From positions 531,842 through 595,841 of the forward strand of contig NW_002476433.1 of assembly GCF_000189635.1 (NCBI RefSeq): 64,000 nt of DNA, in the 5' to 3' direction. Source of the DNA: Tetrahymena thermophila SB210. Its lineage: Eukaryota; Ciliophora; Oligohymenophorea; Hymenostomatida; Tetrahymenidae. The notes beneath the pieces were generated by a model. It was not told where the DNA came from, made no database searches, and saw nothing but the letters and a program-made list of their open reading frames with translations. How positions within the stretch are numbered: position 1 is the stretch's first letter; each line of letters opens with the position of its first letter. The position numbers and the translations under genes were made by a program. Positions 10,712-22,500 of this stretch are shown piece by piece.

Positions 10712-12042
10712 TCAATGCATCATCAAAAATCCTATGTAATAAAATCCTATACCCATAATACCTCCTGTAAATCCAGCCCACAATAAGCTTTTGCCTCTCA
10801 GTACTTTGATGTTAAAAATATTAAATTTAAATAAAATAGATATATTATTATTTATATTTTTAAATTTTAAATTTTCTTTCTTTCTTTCTCTTTCAATATA
10901 AATTAAATCTTTAAAATACCCCTAGGGTTATTTTTAATTTAAAAAATTAATTAAATAAATTAAAATCTAAGATTTATTACAATTCATAGAAATAATCATC
11001 GATGTGCAGGCTCCAGAATAAAAGCCATTAATAGGATCATCTCTAATTCTTAACTATTTAAGTTTTAAAACAAAATCAAATTATTATTTTAGCAATAATA
11101 AAAATGCATTGATTTTTAACTTATTAGAGAATTTTATCATTTATTAAAGTTAAATAAATAAACAAAAAAGAGGGGATATTCATATCAGACTTAAAAAATT
11201 TGAAAGTAAAAAATATTATTCATATGAGTGGTCCATCATGTTTTATATCTATGAAAAACCCCCTTGTATTTTTTCTTACTATTTTTAGCACTTGATATAG
11301 TTATGCATCCCAAAAAAATAAAATTATTTAGATAAATTAATCTACTAATTTATTAATTAATATATGCTTAATTGCTTACCTTTTCAACTTAGCATTCAAA
11401 AACAGAGAAGAATGTACCAAATATAGCCAAAGATCTTGCAGTGCCTTTAATTTTTCTTAAATCTTTCTATTTAATATAAAAAATGATTTGAAAATTTTTT
11501 TAGATTTATCATACATAATTTATTTAAAATGCTAGCTAATAAATAAACAAATAAATAAATAAAATTTGTTTGTTTTTGTGTTTATTTGATAATGAAAGCT
11601 GAACAAAGACTTATTTTAATAATGCAAATATAACTATAAAAAACATCATAATATTTCTATGAAAAAATAATTAAAAGGAAAGTTAAATAATTAACAATAC
11701 AGCAATAGTCATTTTAGTAGATACTCTTCCACTTCCAATTTATTCAATATCTCTCATTTCAACTGCATTCATAAACATCGCCATACCAAAGCCCATAACC
11801 CAACCACCACCTGCAGCAAAAGCTGCCTTCAATGCACAATTATTTTCTATTCCTGTCACTCTTTCTTTTATATTTTAATGAAAATTATCAATGTTTATTA
11901 TTACTGATTTGATTGAGATTGTAAAAGTTATGTTGTATTTTACTATATGGGTTTGTTAATTTTGCTCCATTATTTAACTTAATAGGTTTTAAATAATTTT
12001 AATCAAATTTTGTAGGCAATTAATAGGCTTGTTATAAGACAT
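10712..12042 (-). CDS. Tim22-like mitochondrial carrier translocase subunit
   Basis: Four exons: 12042-11725, 11466-11380, 11053-10981 and 10803-10712, giving 189 residues with consistent phases; Tim22 is about 190-200. It belongs to the Tim17/22/23 family that forms the inner-membrane channel for carrier proteins. The first membrane segment is CALKAAFAAGGGWVMGFGMA, matching the Tim22 CAFKAALACVGG region. Exon 2 gives KGTARSLAIFGTFFSVFECQ, exon 3 the signature RDDPINGFYSGACTSM (RGKDDWxNSxxxG-like), and exon 4 the last helix GKSLLWAGFTGGIMGIGFYY. The second and third helices are split by introns at family-typical loops. The N-terminal 60 residues are not conserved, and a later start at 11970 (MEQNQQ) is possible. 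Tim17 and Tim23 are less likely because the cysteines in the first and second helices suit Tim22. Confidence 0.8.
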
Positions 12043-12534
12043 TTTATTTATAGTCTTAACCAAATTGTAAACTGCTGCTCATAATATTTGCTATACTTCT
12101 ATTTAAATTTAATTTTAGTTTGAAAAATTTATCTTATTAAATTCCTACTCCAATAAAGTATTAACTTTTTTTTACAAAAGAATATTTTAGAATTTCTATT
12201 TAACTAACACATAAAAATGTTGTTTTATATTTATCTAAAATATTTATAATAGCAATTTTATCTCAAATATTATTTTTATTTAAAAATAGAATAAATTCTA
12301 ATTTCTATTATAATTTTTATTTTATTCTCTCTTTTTCATAAATATTTGTTTGAAACATTTCATAGTTTATTGTTATTTTTAAAGTCATTGCCTTTTAATT
12401 GCAAAAATATATATTTATGTATTGAATTTTGTAAATTTTAATAAAGATTTATTTTTCACCAAAAATTCTTAAAAATTGCCAAAATTTTATTAAAAAATTA
12501 ACAGATTTAAAGATATAAAATATTTAAGGAAAGA
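12043..12534. other. Divergent intergenic region Tim22 / PAC3-like
   Basis: A short (492 bp) AT-rich spacer between two divergent genes; it must carry both promoters. No motif was recognised. Confidence 0.5.
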
Positions 12535-12967
12535 ATGATTGAAACAGTCACTAAATTTATTAAAGTAGAGAATATGGATATTCTTTTACACTTTACTTTG
12601 TTATAGGAATAAATTATTTTAGTAGTAACTGATAGAGAGCTTAATTTGACAAATATTCATATGGCTATGTAGACAAAATATGTAAATTTAATTAATATGG
12701 CGGTAGTAGATTTAGTTATTATTTTTTACATTTTATTTTATATAGGAAGATTTTCCAACGGCTACTTGTATAAAAGATGATTAAGGTAGATAAGATGAAC
12801 AATACATATAAACTCTAGCTAGATCTTTATGTAATCTTATAAATTAACTATTTGAGAATTTATTTAGATTTTTATAAATTAATATTTGCGAATAGGTAAA
12901 AAAAACAAAATAAACGTATGTCTTTCCTATAATTTAGAAAGCAAGCAAGATCCTGGATTTTATTTGA
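12535..12967 (+). CDS. Possible proteasome assembly chaperone 3-like protein
   Basis: Three exons (12535-12681, 12746-12895, 12938-12967) give 108 residues; PAC3 proteins are about 120. The order of elements fits PAC3: a first strand pair (VTKFIKVENMDILLHFTLL), the hydrophobic strand EQIILVVTDRELNL (human ILVVVTQFGKMGTL), a helix DEQYIQTLARSLCNLINQ (PLIHVFAKNLVAFVSQ), and a last strand-helix LFRFLQINICEQKASKILDF (AVLLAVAVKDKS...LKAL). Similarity is judged by eye and sequence identity is low. Two 42-nt segments look like introns but are multiples of three without TGA: 12565-12606 (treated as coding because it completes the first strands) and 12896-12937 (treated as intron because removing it restores the last strand). 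Its neighbour Tim22 is divergent. Confidence 0.45.
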
Positions 12968-13326
12968 TGATAACTAAACTAATAAATGAACAAGTGGCTG
13001 AAGTTCTTTCTAAAAAAAGCTAAAATTGATTTTAATTATAAAAAAAATTCTATGTAATCTTATTCTAAGTTGAATATCTTTTAATTAAATAGAAGTAGAT
13101 TCTAATTAACAAAATACCAAATTTTAATCAGATTTTTCTGCTCTCGATTCATTTATTTTTATTTATATTTATTTACTTGAATTATTTAAAAGAAAGTATT
13201 TTTAATTTTATGATTTTTTTTATATTTTGTCTTTTTAAAACATTTACTTATTAACATTCAATCTGAATGTTGATCGAAATTTTGTTTGCAATATAAAAAT
13301 ATTATATAAAAAGTAAGTACATATAT
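12968..13326. other. Convergent 3' intergenic
   Basis: 359 bp between the 3' ends of the PAC3-like and QTRT2 genes. AT-rich; nothing else seen. Confidence 0.5.
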
Positions 13327-14965
13327 TCAAATAAGATTAGTTTTAATGAACCAAGAAATGTAGTTAGATAACTTCTAGTTTTCAGCAGCTTCCTGCAATT
13401 GTTAAAATAGAATGTTATATTGATGGATGTTATGAATGGTAATGAGGATAGTTCCTGTTAATTCTTTGCATTTAATAAGGTGAGCAACATAAGCTTGTGT
13501 GTGATTTTAACAAGAATAGCATTAACATCCATCAGTGAATCCAATTAAACTTTCTTTATACTTTTCGTATTCAGTCATGTTGAAAATTTTGGGTTGCTTT
13601 ACTTTTAATGCATTTAAAATTTCTTCGTTTGAGAGAGACTAGGTTTCTGCATAGTTTTTATTATCAAAATCTAAGTTGAGAGCTTGGTGAGAATGTGCTA
13701 ATTAATTGGGATAATCGACTTCAAAATAATCTATACCATGAGAAACACCCAAGAGGATATCTTAGATAGTTCCCTTAGATGAATATACTGTATATAAACT
13801 CTCTTTATGTTCACCTAAATATTCCATAGTCAAAGCAATCTATCTAGCTTTTTCTTCAATAGTTTCAGCACTTTCAGTACCATGAAGAACCACTCCATCA
13901 ATATCTCTTTCAAGAGTCTTTTAAACACATTCTTTTCTTTACTCGTCAAATTGTCCTCCTTCAATTGATCCAAATATCAAAGTGGACTTTATTAAAAAAA
14001 GTTGATTAATTCTAAAAAGAATGATTTGAAAAAAGAATTTATTTTTTTATCAAATTACTATATTATTTATAATAAATTTTATTAATTTTAACTAAAAAAT
14101 ATTTAGTGTATTTTTATTTGTTTTTCTTTAACTTAAAATATTCAAGAGAAAATCATTATTTTTTTCTATTTTGAATATTTCCACTAAAATTATGTTATAG
14201 TTTTATTGCATCTATGAATCTTGTGATTGCCAATTTTTATACAAAAATTTAAGCGGATAATCTTATAGATTGTTTACATGTCTAAAGAGTTGGGAAAGAA
14301 AAGATATTTGTGATATTATATATTATGTATGCATGTAGACAGTTTAATAAAGCAGTAAATTTTAGCTCTAATTAAAAATAAATTAATTGTTAAGTTTAGT
14401 ATTGTAAGCAATCTACCTTATCTGTGTGATTTTCATTTTCATCGCTGTTTCCATTAGACTTGGGTCTGAAAATAGAAATAGCTTTGTCTAAGAAGCCGAT
14501 TGTTTTTTCAACTGATCTTTTATGAGATTTTTTGCCTTTTCCTGTAGGAATTTCAGTAAGGGAGACAATAATATCAGGGTTAATCATTTTTGAAATTTTG
14601 TAATACTATTCATCAGAAACTTCGAAATAACCTCCTCTTGTAGTATAAAGTTTAATAGTATCTGATTTTGAAGTGGCTTCCATTGTTTATTAAGGCTTAT
14701 AGTAATCGATAGGAGATAAATATATAAATTTCTTAGGCTCTTCTTCTTTTGAGAAACCTATATAGCTCTTGAAAGACTAATTTTGTTCTTTTAACACTTC
14801 AAATAGCTTTTCGCAATGCATAAAGTCACTTTGAGACACAATCAAGTGATTCAAATTTAAAGGTTCTGAATTATGATTAGTAAGTTGGTATAAAGTTCCT
14901 TTTCTTGTGTTCATAAAAAACCCAGGACTTTTTAGGGATTTTAAAACTTTTGGTTTGTATGCCAT
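13327..14965 (-). CDS. QTRT2: Queuine tRNA-ribosyltransferase accessory subunit 2
   Basis: Two exons (14965-14417 and 13986-13327) give 402 residues; human QTRT2 has 415. With the catalytic QTRT1 it forms the eukaryotic enzyme that swaps guanine 34 for queuine in tRNAs with GUN anticodons. The N-terminal half matches QTRT2: LKSPGFFMNTRKGTLYQLT, then INPDIIVSLTEIPTGKGKK and RSVEKTIGFLD. Exon 2 starts at STLIFGSIEGGQF, the conserved barrel strand. The zinc site is intact and exactly spaced, CQCYSC followed by 25 residues and His (C-x-C-x2-C-x25-H), within NHTQAYVAHLI and TIHNIHQYN. The 430-nt intron boundaries were set by phase and by joining K to STLIF. It probably does not bind the RNA base itself, as in other QTRT2 proteins. 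The start context AGAAATGGC is good. Confidence 0.9.
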
Positions 14966-16238
14966 TTCTACTATTAAATTTGCTTGAATTTGTTTATTTT
15001 AAATGTATTTATTATTTTTAGATTAATTAACAATTTAATAAAGATAAATAAACTCTTAGATATAATAAAGAATAATATGCAAATAAATCAATAAATATTT
15101 TTTAATTCATATATTTATGTAAGAAATTCCTAAATAAATTTATATTTAAGAAACTATTTCTTATAAACTAAGTAGAGTTAAAAGAAAGCATATATATGCT
15201 TGCATATATATAAAATTATTTTTAAAATAATAATAAATAATTATTTGAATTATCTTTTTATATTTTTTTTTCTTAACATTAACCAATGCAAGCAAATTCG
15301 TACTTAAATCAACTTTTAAATATTTTTTTTCTTTAAAAAATAATAATAAAATATTGAAAATCTAAAAATTTTTAGAATTAAATTAAAATTATTCTTGCTT
15401 TTTATAATCACTTTTAAGATAATTTAAAATTTAATGAGATAAAATTATGAATTTTGTTATCATTATTACACTTTTTTTTATGATTTTAGTTAAAAAATTT
15501 AATTTTTTTAAGTTTAATTTAATTTTTATTAATATTTAAAATAATTTGATTATAAATTTATTTATTTTTCCATTAAAATATCATACTTAATTAATTCAAT
15601 TACTTACATACTTACTTACTTAAAAACAGATAGTTAAAAATGATTTGGTTTTCATTTTCTTTTTAAATGTTTGTTAATTATATATAAAAAAAAAACAAGA
15701 TTTAAATTTAAAATATAAAATAATTTAAATAAATTGTTTGGCAAAAGATACAAATGTTACTGTTTATTAGTCCAAAAAATAATAATTTTTGGTAGATTGA
15801 ATTAAATTTTACTAAAATTTTTTTATAATGTAAATTTTTTTATATTTTTACAAACTTTTTTGTTAATAAAAATCGTAGTTAAAATCCTACTTTTCTTTTT
15901 AAATTAAAAATATTAAAATAAATTAATTAATGTTTCTTTTTAATATCTATTTTTAATTAAAAGCTTTGTGGAAAAATTGTTTTGGTCATAATTTATTAAA
16001 AAAGCTAAATTCTATTATATTTTTTTACAAATTCTATCAAAAATTTGAATATATGATAGCAGAATATATCAAATAATTTGTTTATTTGTATTTTTGTTTG
16101 TCTATATTAACTATTTTAACTAGATAATATTAGTAAGGATTTGAATTTAGATAATAAATAATTAACAAATCAATATATTTTTTAATTAAAAGTCAATTTA
16201 TTTATTCAAAAAAAGATATCAGTAAATTATTATTTTTT
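14966..16238. other. Divergent intergenic QTRT2 / SNARE
   Basis: 1.27 kb of very AT-rich sequence with homopolymer runs; contains the promoters of the two flanking divergent genes. No coding or RNA signal was recognised. Confidence 0.5.
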
Positions 16239-17093
16239 ATGGCTGATATAGAAGATTTGAGAGCAGGTTTAGTCTCTCAATTAGAAAAATTAGAAAAGGA
16301 AATAGGTAGATTGGACTCTAAAGATCCAGTTTCAAGGAATAAAAGTATTAAAAAGTTAAATGATTTTGTTAAGGAGGTAGAAAGCGATCTTAAGTAGTAT
16401 GAAACAGAAGTTTTATCAGTTTCTGTAAAGCAAGCATAAAAATATTAAGAATCATTAAAATAACTAAATGCAAAATATGAAAATTTAAAAAAGTCTTTTG
16501 AGTAAAAGAAAATTGCGGGCACTGATAGAGAGAGATTATTTAGAGGAATTAAAAAGATGGACGATAGAGACCCTTCTGAAATGCAAACAGAAGAAGTTAT
16601 TCAAAGATTAAAAGAAACATAAGAAAATGATATAGAAGCTCTCCTTGGAATATAAGGACATGTAGAAAGATTTAATGAAATGGCAGATAATATAAATGCA
16701 TAACTCGATGATTAAATAAGGAAGCTAGATCAAGTAAATGCGATAGCCAAAGATACAGAATCTGAATTAAAAAGAACTTAAAGATTTATTAGATAATTCT
16801 TAAGGAATATATATACAGATAAAATACTTATATGCTTAATTGTATTAATATTCATTGCGATAGTCACTCTTTTAATACTTAATATTACTGGCATTACAAA
16901 AAAGCTATCAAATAATGTAGATGTTGTTACAAAAAGTAATAATAATTCTTCGAATTCTTCTTCATCTGGTACTAACAGTGGAGGTAGTAGCAACACTAAT
17001 ACAGGAAAGAGATTTTTAAATTATGGGAATTCAAATAATTAGGTTTAAGTCATAAAAATGCTAGGAGAATTTATAATGTCTATTTTAATTTGA
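16239..17093 (+). CDS. Qb-SNARE, novel plant SNARE (NPSN)-like
   Basis: An intronless gene of 284 residues. It is mostly coiled coil: an N-terminal helical domain (LRAGLVSQLEKLEKEIGRLD), a SNARE motif (residues about 125-190) and a membrane anchor ILICLIVLIFIAIVTLLIL. The junction RNIYTDKILICLIVL matches RQVATDKCIMLFLFL of plant NPSN proteins, which act in membrane fusion at the plasma membrane and cell plate. Aligned on TDK, the central ionic-layer glutamine is the Q of DDQIRKL, making this a Q-SNARE. Unusually for a SNARE, about 64 residues follow the anchor and would be lumenal: Ser/Asn/Gly-rich with several N-glycosylation sequons (NNSS, NSSS), then a second mildly hydrophobic stretch at the C-terminus. 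Family level (Q-SNARE) is firm; NPSN subgroup is moderately supported. Confidence 0.7.
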
Positions 17094-17541
17094 ATGTACA
17101 ATATAACAAACTAAATATTATAAAAATCTATAAAAAATCTAAAATAAAATATACTTTATTTATAAAGAAATTCTTTATTAGCGGATTTTTTGATGCATTT
17201 TATAAGCAAATTACATTAAAAATGAGTAAATTATTTAGAGCTATTCATCTAAAATTATTTAAAACTTGTAAAAAATAATTTGTAAATACCATTTTATTTA
17301 TTATAAATATTAATATTTTTGGAGTAGTTCATTATTTAAAGTAATTTACTTTATTAAATAAATATTTACAAAACTTTTTTAACAAAACATCTCAAAATTA
17401 ATTTTGTGTAAAATAAATTTAATTTCCACTTTACATCATTTATTTAAAGGACTTAATTAAGAAAATTAATAAATATCAATCATGTTATTGAAAAAACTTT
17501 TAAAAGAGCATTCATATAAAGAAAGTTATCTGTCTACTCAA

Positions 17542-17580
<39 letters not shown>

Positions 17581-18073
17581 AAAAATATATTTAAAAATTA
17601 CTTTGTTTTAGAACAATAAAAAATTAATTTTTCTGAAAAATCATGCTGAATTAATCAAGTTGCAAAAGAATTATATTTCTAATAGAATAAATATTCTTAA
17701 TTATCATTTAATATGAATTTTAATTAGGTATAAAATTATTTTTTAAAGATTTTAACTAAAAATATTGTTATAAAAAGAAAAAGAATAAAGTTAATTATTT
17801 TTTTATTAAAAACTTAATAAATAAATAAATACATTAGTTTTAGGTAATCAGTTAGTCTTTAAAGATTTAAAATTAGTTACAAACAAAATTGATTATATAT
17901 ATATATATATTACATTGATAAATAATAATAGTTAATAGATAGCTTTTAATTTATAGTATATTTATTTTAAGTTAAGTAAGTAGGAAAGGATTTATTTTCA
18001 ATTTAATATTGATGAAATTATTTTTTTTATTTATTTATAAAATAAATGAATTATTTTTGTTTAATTGTTTATT
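17094..18073. other. Convergent intergenic with AAAT microsatellite
   Basis: AT-rich 3' region of the SNARE and the first transporter. It contains an (AAAT)n run of about 11 units at 17538-17582 and an AT dinucleotide run near 17896. A continuing Lys/Ile/Phe-rich frame just after the SNARE stop looks like noncoding AT-rich sequence. Confidence 0.55.
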
Positions 18074-19567
18074 TCAAGATAAACCAGTTTGTTATAATTA
18101 AATAATTGAGCTAACTAGGCCAGAAATTCCTCCAAGTAAACCAAATATTAAACAAACTCCACTGATGATATAAATCCAAATATTGGTGCTGAGGAACTCA
18201 ATATTTGGTTTTGCTTATTCTGTTGCTTTTTCAACATCACCATTTTAGACTGAATTTAAAATTTTATCTTAGACTTTTCTTGCTTTGAAGTAAAGGAAAA
18301 TTGGACAGCCATAAGTGAGGACAGTACAGAAAACGCATCCAGTGATATTGAAAACTGCATTAATTTATGTAACATAGAGAGCCAAGAAAGTGAAAGAAAA
18401 GAAAATAACAGCTCTAGTGGTAAATTCTTAGAAGAAGCTCATGCATTTAGTGGCATCCTTAATAACATATTTGTTAATTATACGATCAAAGAATTTAACA
18501 ACACAAAAAATGTAAAGTAAAATGCTTGCTAACTCAGCTAAACTGTATAAGAAAGCTAAAGCAGTACCTACACCTTTCATAGATCCAATGTTATCGAAAA
18601 TAACAGCTTAAGTATCGGCTCCAAAAGCAACTTATCCAATAGCGCCAACTAGAATACCTAAGCTGGTGAAGATAATTAAATAGTATAATAAGACATAGTC
18701 AAATTATTTTTTATTTTTCATAGAAGCATGAACTTCTGTGTAAACACCATTGACATCGTAAGCAAATGAGAAAACACCAAATTATAATGGGAGTTAGCTG
18801 AAATCCCATTGAGTAAGTTTTGAGTATTATATATCTGTAGTATTGATCACGTATGCAGATTTACCAACAATGACAAATAAAGTTACTACAGTAGCAGCTA
18901 AAGCAATGTATGTGAAAAATGAGAGCTTGTCAATTCTTTTGTACATAGATAGTGGGAGATAGAGAGCAAGCATTATTGCCATAGTTATCATATGGTTAGG
19001 GAATGTGGGTTCGAGTGATTGGTAAATGAAAATAGCATAACCGAAACAAGTAGAGTATGAATAGATATATGTGCAAACTTATAAAAATATTTTAAAGCCT
19101 TCACCATAGAGCTTACCACCGCAAGCTTCGAGAGTAAGGTTTCTGTTAGTTGGATCTTTGGTATCAGTACTTTCTTAGAATCTGATAATTTTTGTGATAA
19201 GAATCCAACAATAATAGCAAACAATAGAACAGACAACCATGAAAAGTATACTTAAACCGATACCGCAAGCCTAGAAAGTACTAGGAAGGAAAAGAATACC
19301 AGTACCGACACCACTCTTTAGAATTTATGCAGTAGCGCCTAAAATAGTACCTTTAGGTACTTCTTCATTCTTAATTTCAGCTTCTGAAGCATAGCGAGTG
19401 ATAGCTTCTGACTAAGCCAAACCAGTTGGATATGGCTTGTCTTTTAATTATTTATCTTCAGAAATGCCATTTTCTGTAATCATTTAAGTTTTAGATGCTT
19501 ATTGTTGAAGATTTGGAGATTCTAATGCAGGCTAGGACTACTGCATTTCCAATTAAGGATTTGACAT
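18074..19567 (-). CDS. Amino acid/auxin permease (AAAP) family transporter 1
   Basis: An intronless gene of 497 residues. The AAAP family moves amino acids by proton or sodium coupling. About 80 hydrophilic Gln-rich residues precede the first helix, whose motif GATAQILKSGVGTGILFLPS is the family hallmark (KAxVGTGILFLP). About ten further helices follow, including MITMAIMLALYLPLSM, FTYIALAATVVTLFVIVG, QLPLQFGVFSFAYDVNGVY (the conserved helix with FAYD), and LIIFTSLGILVGAIGQVAFG. The C-terminus ends in a helix, ISGVCLIFGLLGGISGLVSS. Start ATG is at 19565-19567, the first in frame. A paralog in the same orientation lies at 25866-27305, with very similar sequence over the whole membrane domain but a different N-terminus. 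Substrate and membrane are unknown; vacuolar or plasma membrane are both possible. Confidence 0.9.
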
Positions 19568-22500
19568 TTTAGATTTTTCAAGTTAAGGCAAGTTAAGTAT
19601 GGCTTATCTTTTTTGAAATTATTGCGTATGAACTTTTTAATAAATCGATGATTAAAGAATTTATGACTTAATTAAATTTTTATAGATTTTGGGAATTATT
19701 AATTCTCGCATTAGTAGCAAGCGGTTATTTGCTGAATGAAATTTATTAGGAATTAAAATTTGTGGATATACCTTACAAAAAAGTATTTAATTGTTAGATG
19801 AGGAACTACTAGAACTTAACTATATCTATCTAACTATCGTCTATCAATTTATTTATCAATGCATCAAATCTAAAAATTAATTAATTAATTCAGAGGCGCT
19901 CGTTGTTGCTCTAAAACTAATTAATATATTTATAAATTGTTTATTTATGAATTAAATATTAAATGATTCATTCATTTGCTTAATTGCTTGCTATATAGTT
20001 TACTACTCCATAAAAAAAGAGCAGCCTCTCAAATAGAATTTATAAATTTTCAAATAATTGAGCGGGCCATAAACGAAAAATAAATTGATTATAAGAGAGG
20101 CTAATAATAATAGAGATAAATTAAATTAATTTATAACATATTTTGTAAACCAAATTTCTAAATTTATATTTTGGAACCAGTCAGTCAGTCTTTCTTCTTA
20201 AATCAAGTAGAACAATATTATTTAATTATTGATTTACGTTGTTATTTTCATATTTTAATTTAGGTTATACTCACTATTTGATATAATAAATTAAATTAAT
20301 CAATACAAACAAGAAGGGATGGAGGGAGTAGAGAAATTCTAGCATGAAACTAAAAAATTGTCTGAATAATTTGCTTTTTAAAATCTTTATTATTATTTTA
20401 TTTGAAATTTTAATTAAAGATTTACGTCATCATTAAATATTAATAAATACCCAAAAGCCTACAAACTAGCTATCTTAGCAATATTTTTTTCTTACTCACT
20501 ATCATGCTTTCTATTCTTAAAACTGTATTTTTTTAAATCTGGTTTATTTAACTTTCTAAATATAGTGACAGCTAGCTATTTATAAAGTCAGCCAATTTTA
20601 ACGTCATAATTTTAGGATCTGCAATTATTGTTCTCGTATTATATTAAGCTCAATCTACTTTTAAAATTGTATTTTGTCATTTTACTTTTCGTCATTCATC
20701 AACAAATATAAAAGAATTAAAATTATTGATATTATTGGAAGCTGTTTACAATGATAAGTATTTATGCACCGGAATATAACAAAAGTTAAATTAAAATGTA
20801 ATAATCAAAGATCATACGTAGGCAAATTAAAGACAATTATCAATCCTTCATTCAAAAAGCGATGTATTTTATTTCACGTAATAACAATAATTAATCATTA
20901 GCCTTGCTAAATTGACTCAATATGTCACTTTATTACACTATTTAAAATTGTAAAATTAAATCTTTTACTGCCAAAAGTTTTTCTAATTGGAGCTTTTTTG
21001 GATTTTTGAAAGATTTGGCTTTTTGATTTTATTTATTTAGTAATATATTTTTCTGAAATTTTCTAAAAATAATATTCTATTACCAATAAAAATGAGTCTT
21101 TAGTTAAGAAAATTCTGTATTTTTAGACAATTTGTAAGAAATTCAATAATTTGATTAAAATGAATTGTAGATTCAAAAGACATATAAATGATTTTAATTT
21201 ACAATTTTGAATTTTTCCTTGTAATTTATTTAAATAATTAACAATCATGATTTTATTACTTCGATGGTATTTTTACAATTGTGAGAAATTTTCGATGCAG
21301 CTTAAATAAATATAATGCTCTTGCTGAAGAACTTTTTTATATTTTTGTCAAAAAATGAATAGCAATTTTGTAGTTTTTTTTTACTAAGTATGATCAAAGT
21401 TTTAATTTGGTTGCGATTTCTTTAAAAATTAATAATATTTTTAGAGTTAAATGGTGGCATGTAATTTAAAGTATTTTTTTTACATAATTAAAAATGTAAA
21501 GAGGAGACGTTCATTAGTTGTTAAGAAAATTTCATTTTTATTTTAGTAAAAATGTGATTCATTTAATACTACATCTTTTCTAGTAAATTATAAAAGAAAT
21601 TAATAAAATCAGGGTTATACATGAATTATATCAGTTTGACAAATAATTTAAAAACCAAGCAAGACAGTTTTAATTTATAATTTTGATTGATTTCACAGTG
21701 GCCCTATGAAAAATTAACAAAAATGAATCTAAAATAACCAAATAGCGATTTTTTTAAAATACTTTCGCTCCTGTTCTCAAAATTTGCTAAAGTATTCTCT
21801 AAAATTATTTAACTAAGCCATTTTTAATATTTTAGGGTTTCAATACTTTTACTTTGGGGAGATTTGGACAGTTTAGTTTATCGCAGCAAATAAATTTGAA
21901 TTTTAATGTGATTTATTGAAATAAATAACAAATGATATCATATATTCAATAATAATATATATCATCATTAAAGTTCATGAATTTAAAATAATACCATACA
22001 AAATTCAATAAATGGATATAAATTGATAAAATTAAACATTAAAGCAATTCTTAGATTTAGATGGTTTTGTAATTGCCAAACAACAAAATAAAATTGTTAA
22101 AACAAAGACTATAAAATATCATAATAATTAGAAAATTGAAAAATATATACGACTACTCATTTTTTAATGTTATAGATTTATCAGAGAGCATAAATACTAG
22201 AACTTTTGTATTAAAATAACATTTAGAAAGAAGTAGATGAATCATTATTTAATTTACTAATTAATTTTTTTCCTTTTGTTTATACATAATCTAATCTTTC
22301 TACTATATCAACTTTTTTTTAGTTTTTTCTATAAAAAAGTAAATAATAATTTTTTACAAATTTGGCCTTTTTAAATATTCAGATTGTTGTTATTAATTGT
22401 TATCTTTTATATTAGAAAATTAAATTTTTTTTTTTTACAGCATATTTTTGCTTTTGATTAATATCTCATTAAAGTATCAATCAATTTTCTGTTTCCTTAG

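Noticed and set aside
10680..10720. TCAG/GACT repeats near the Tim22 stop as a regulatory element
   Set aside because: Only three to four units, and similar short runs occur at many places in the window.
17090..17278. Open frame just after the SNARE stop
   Set aside because: Overlaps the SNARE stop in another frame; made of Lys, Ile and Phe codons, with no family resemblance.
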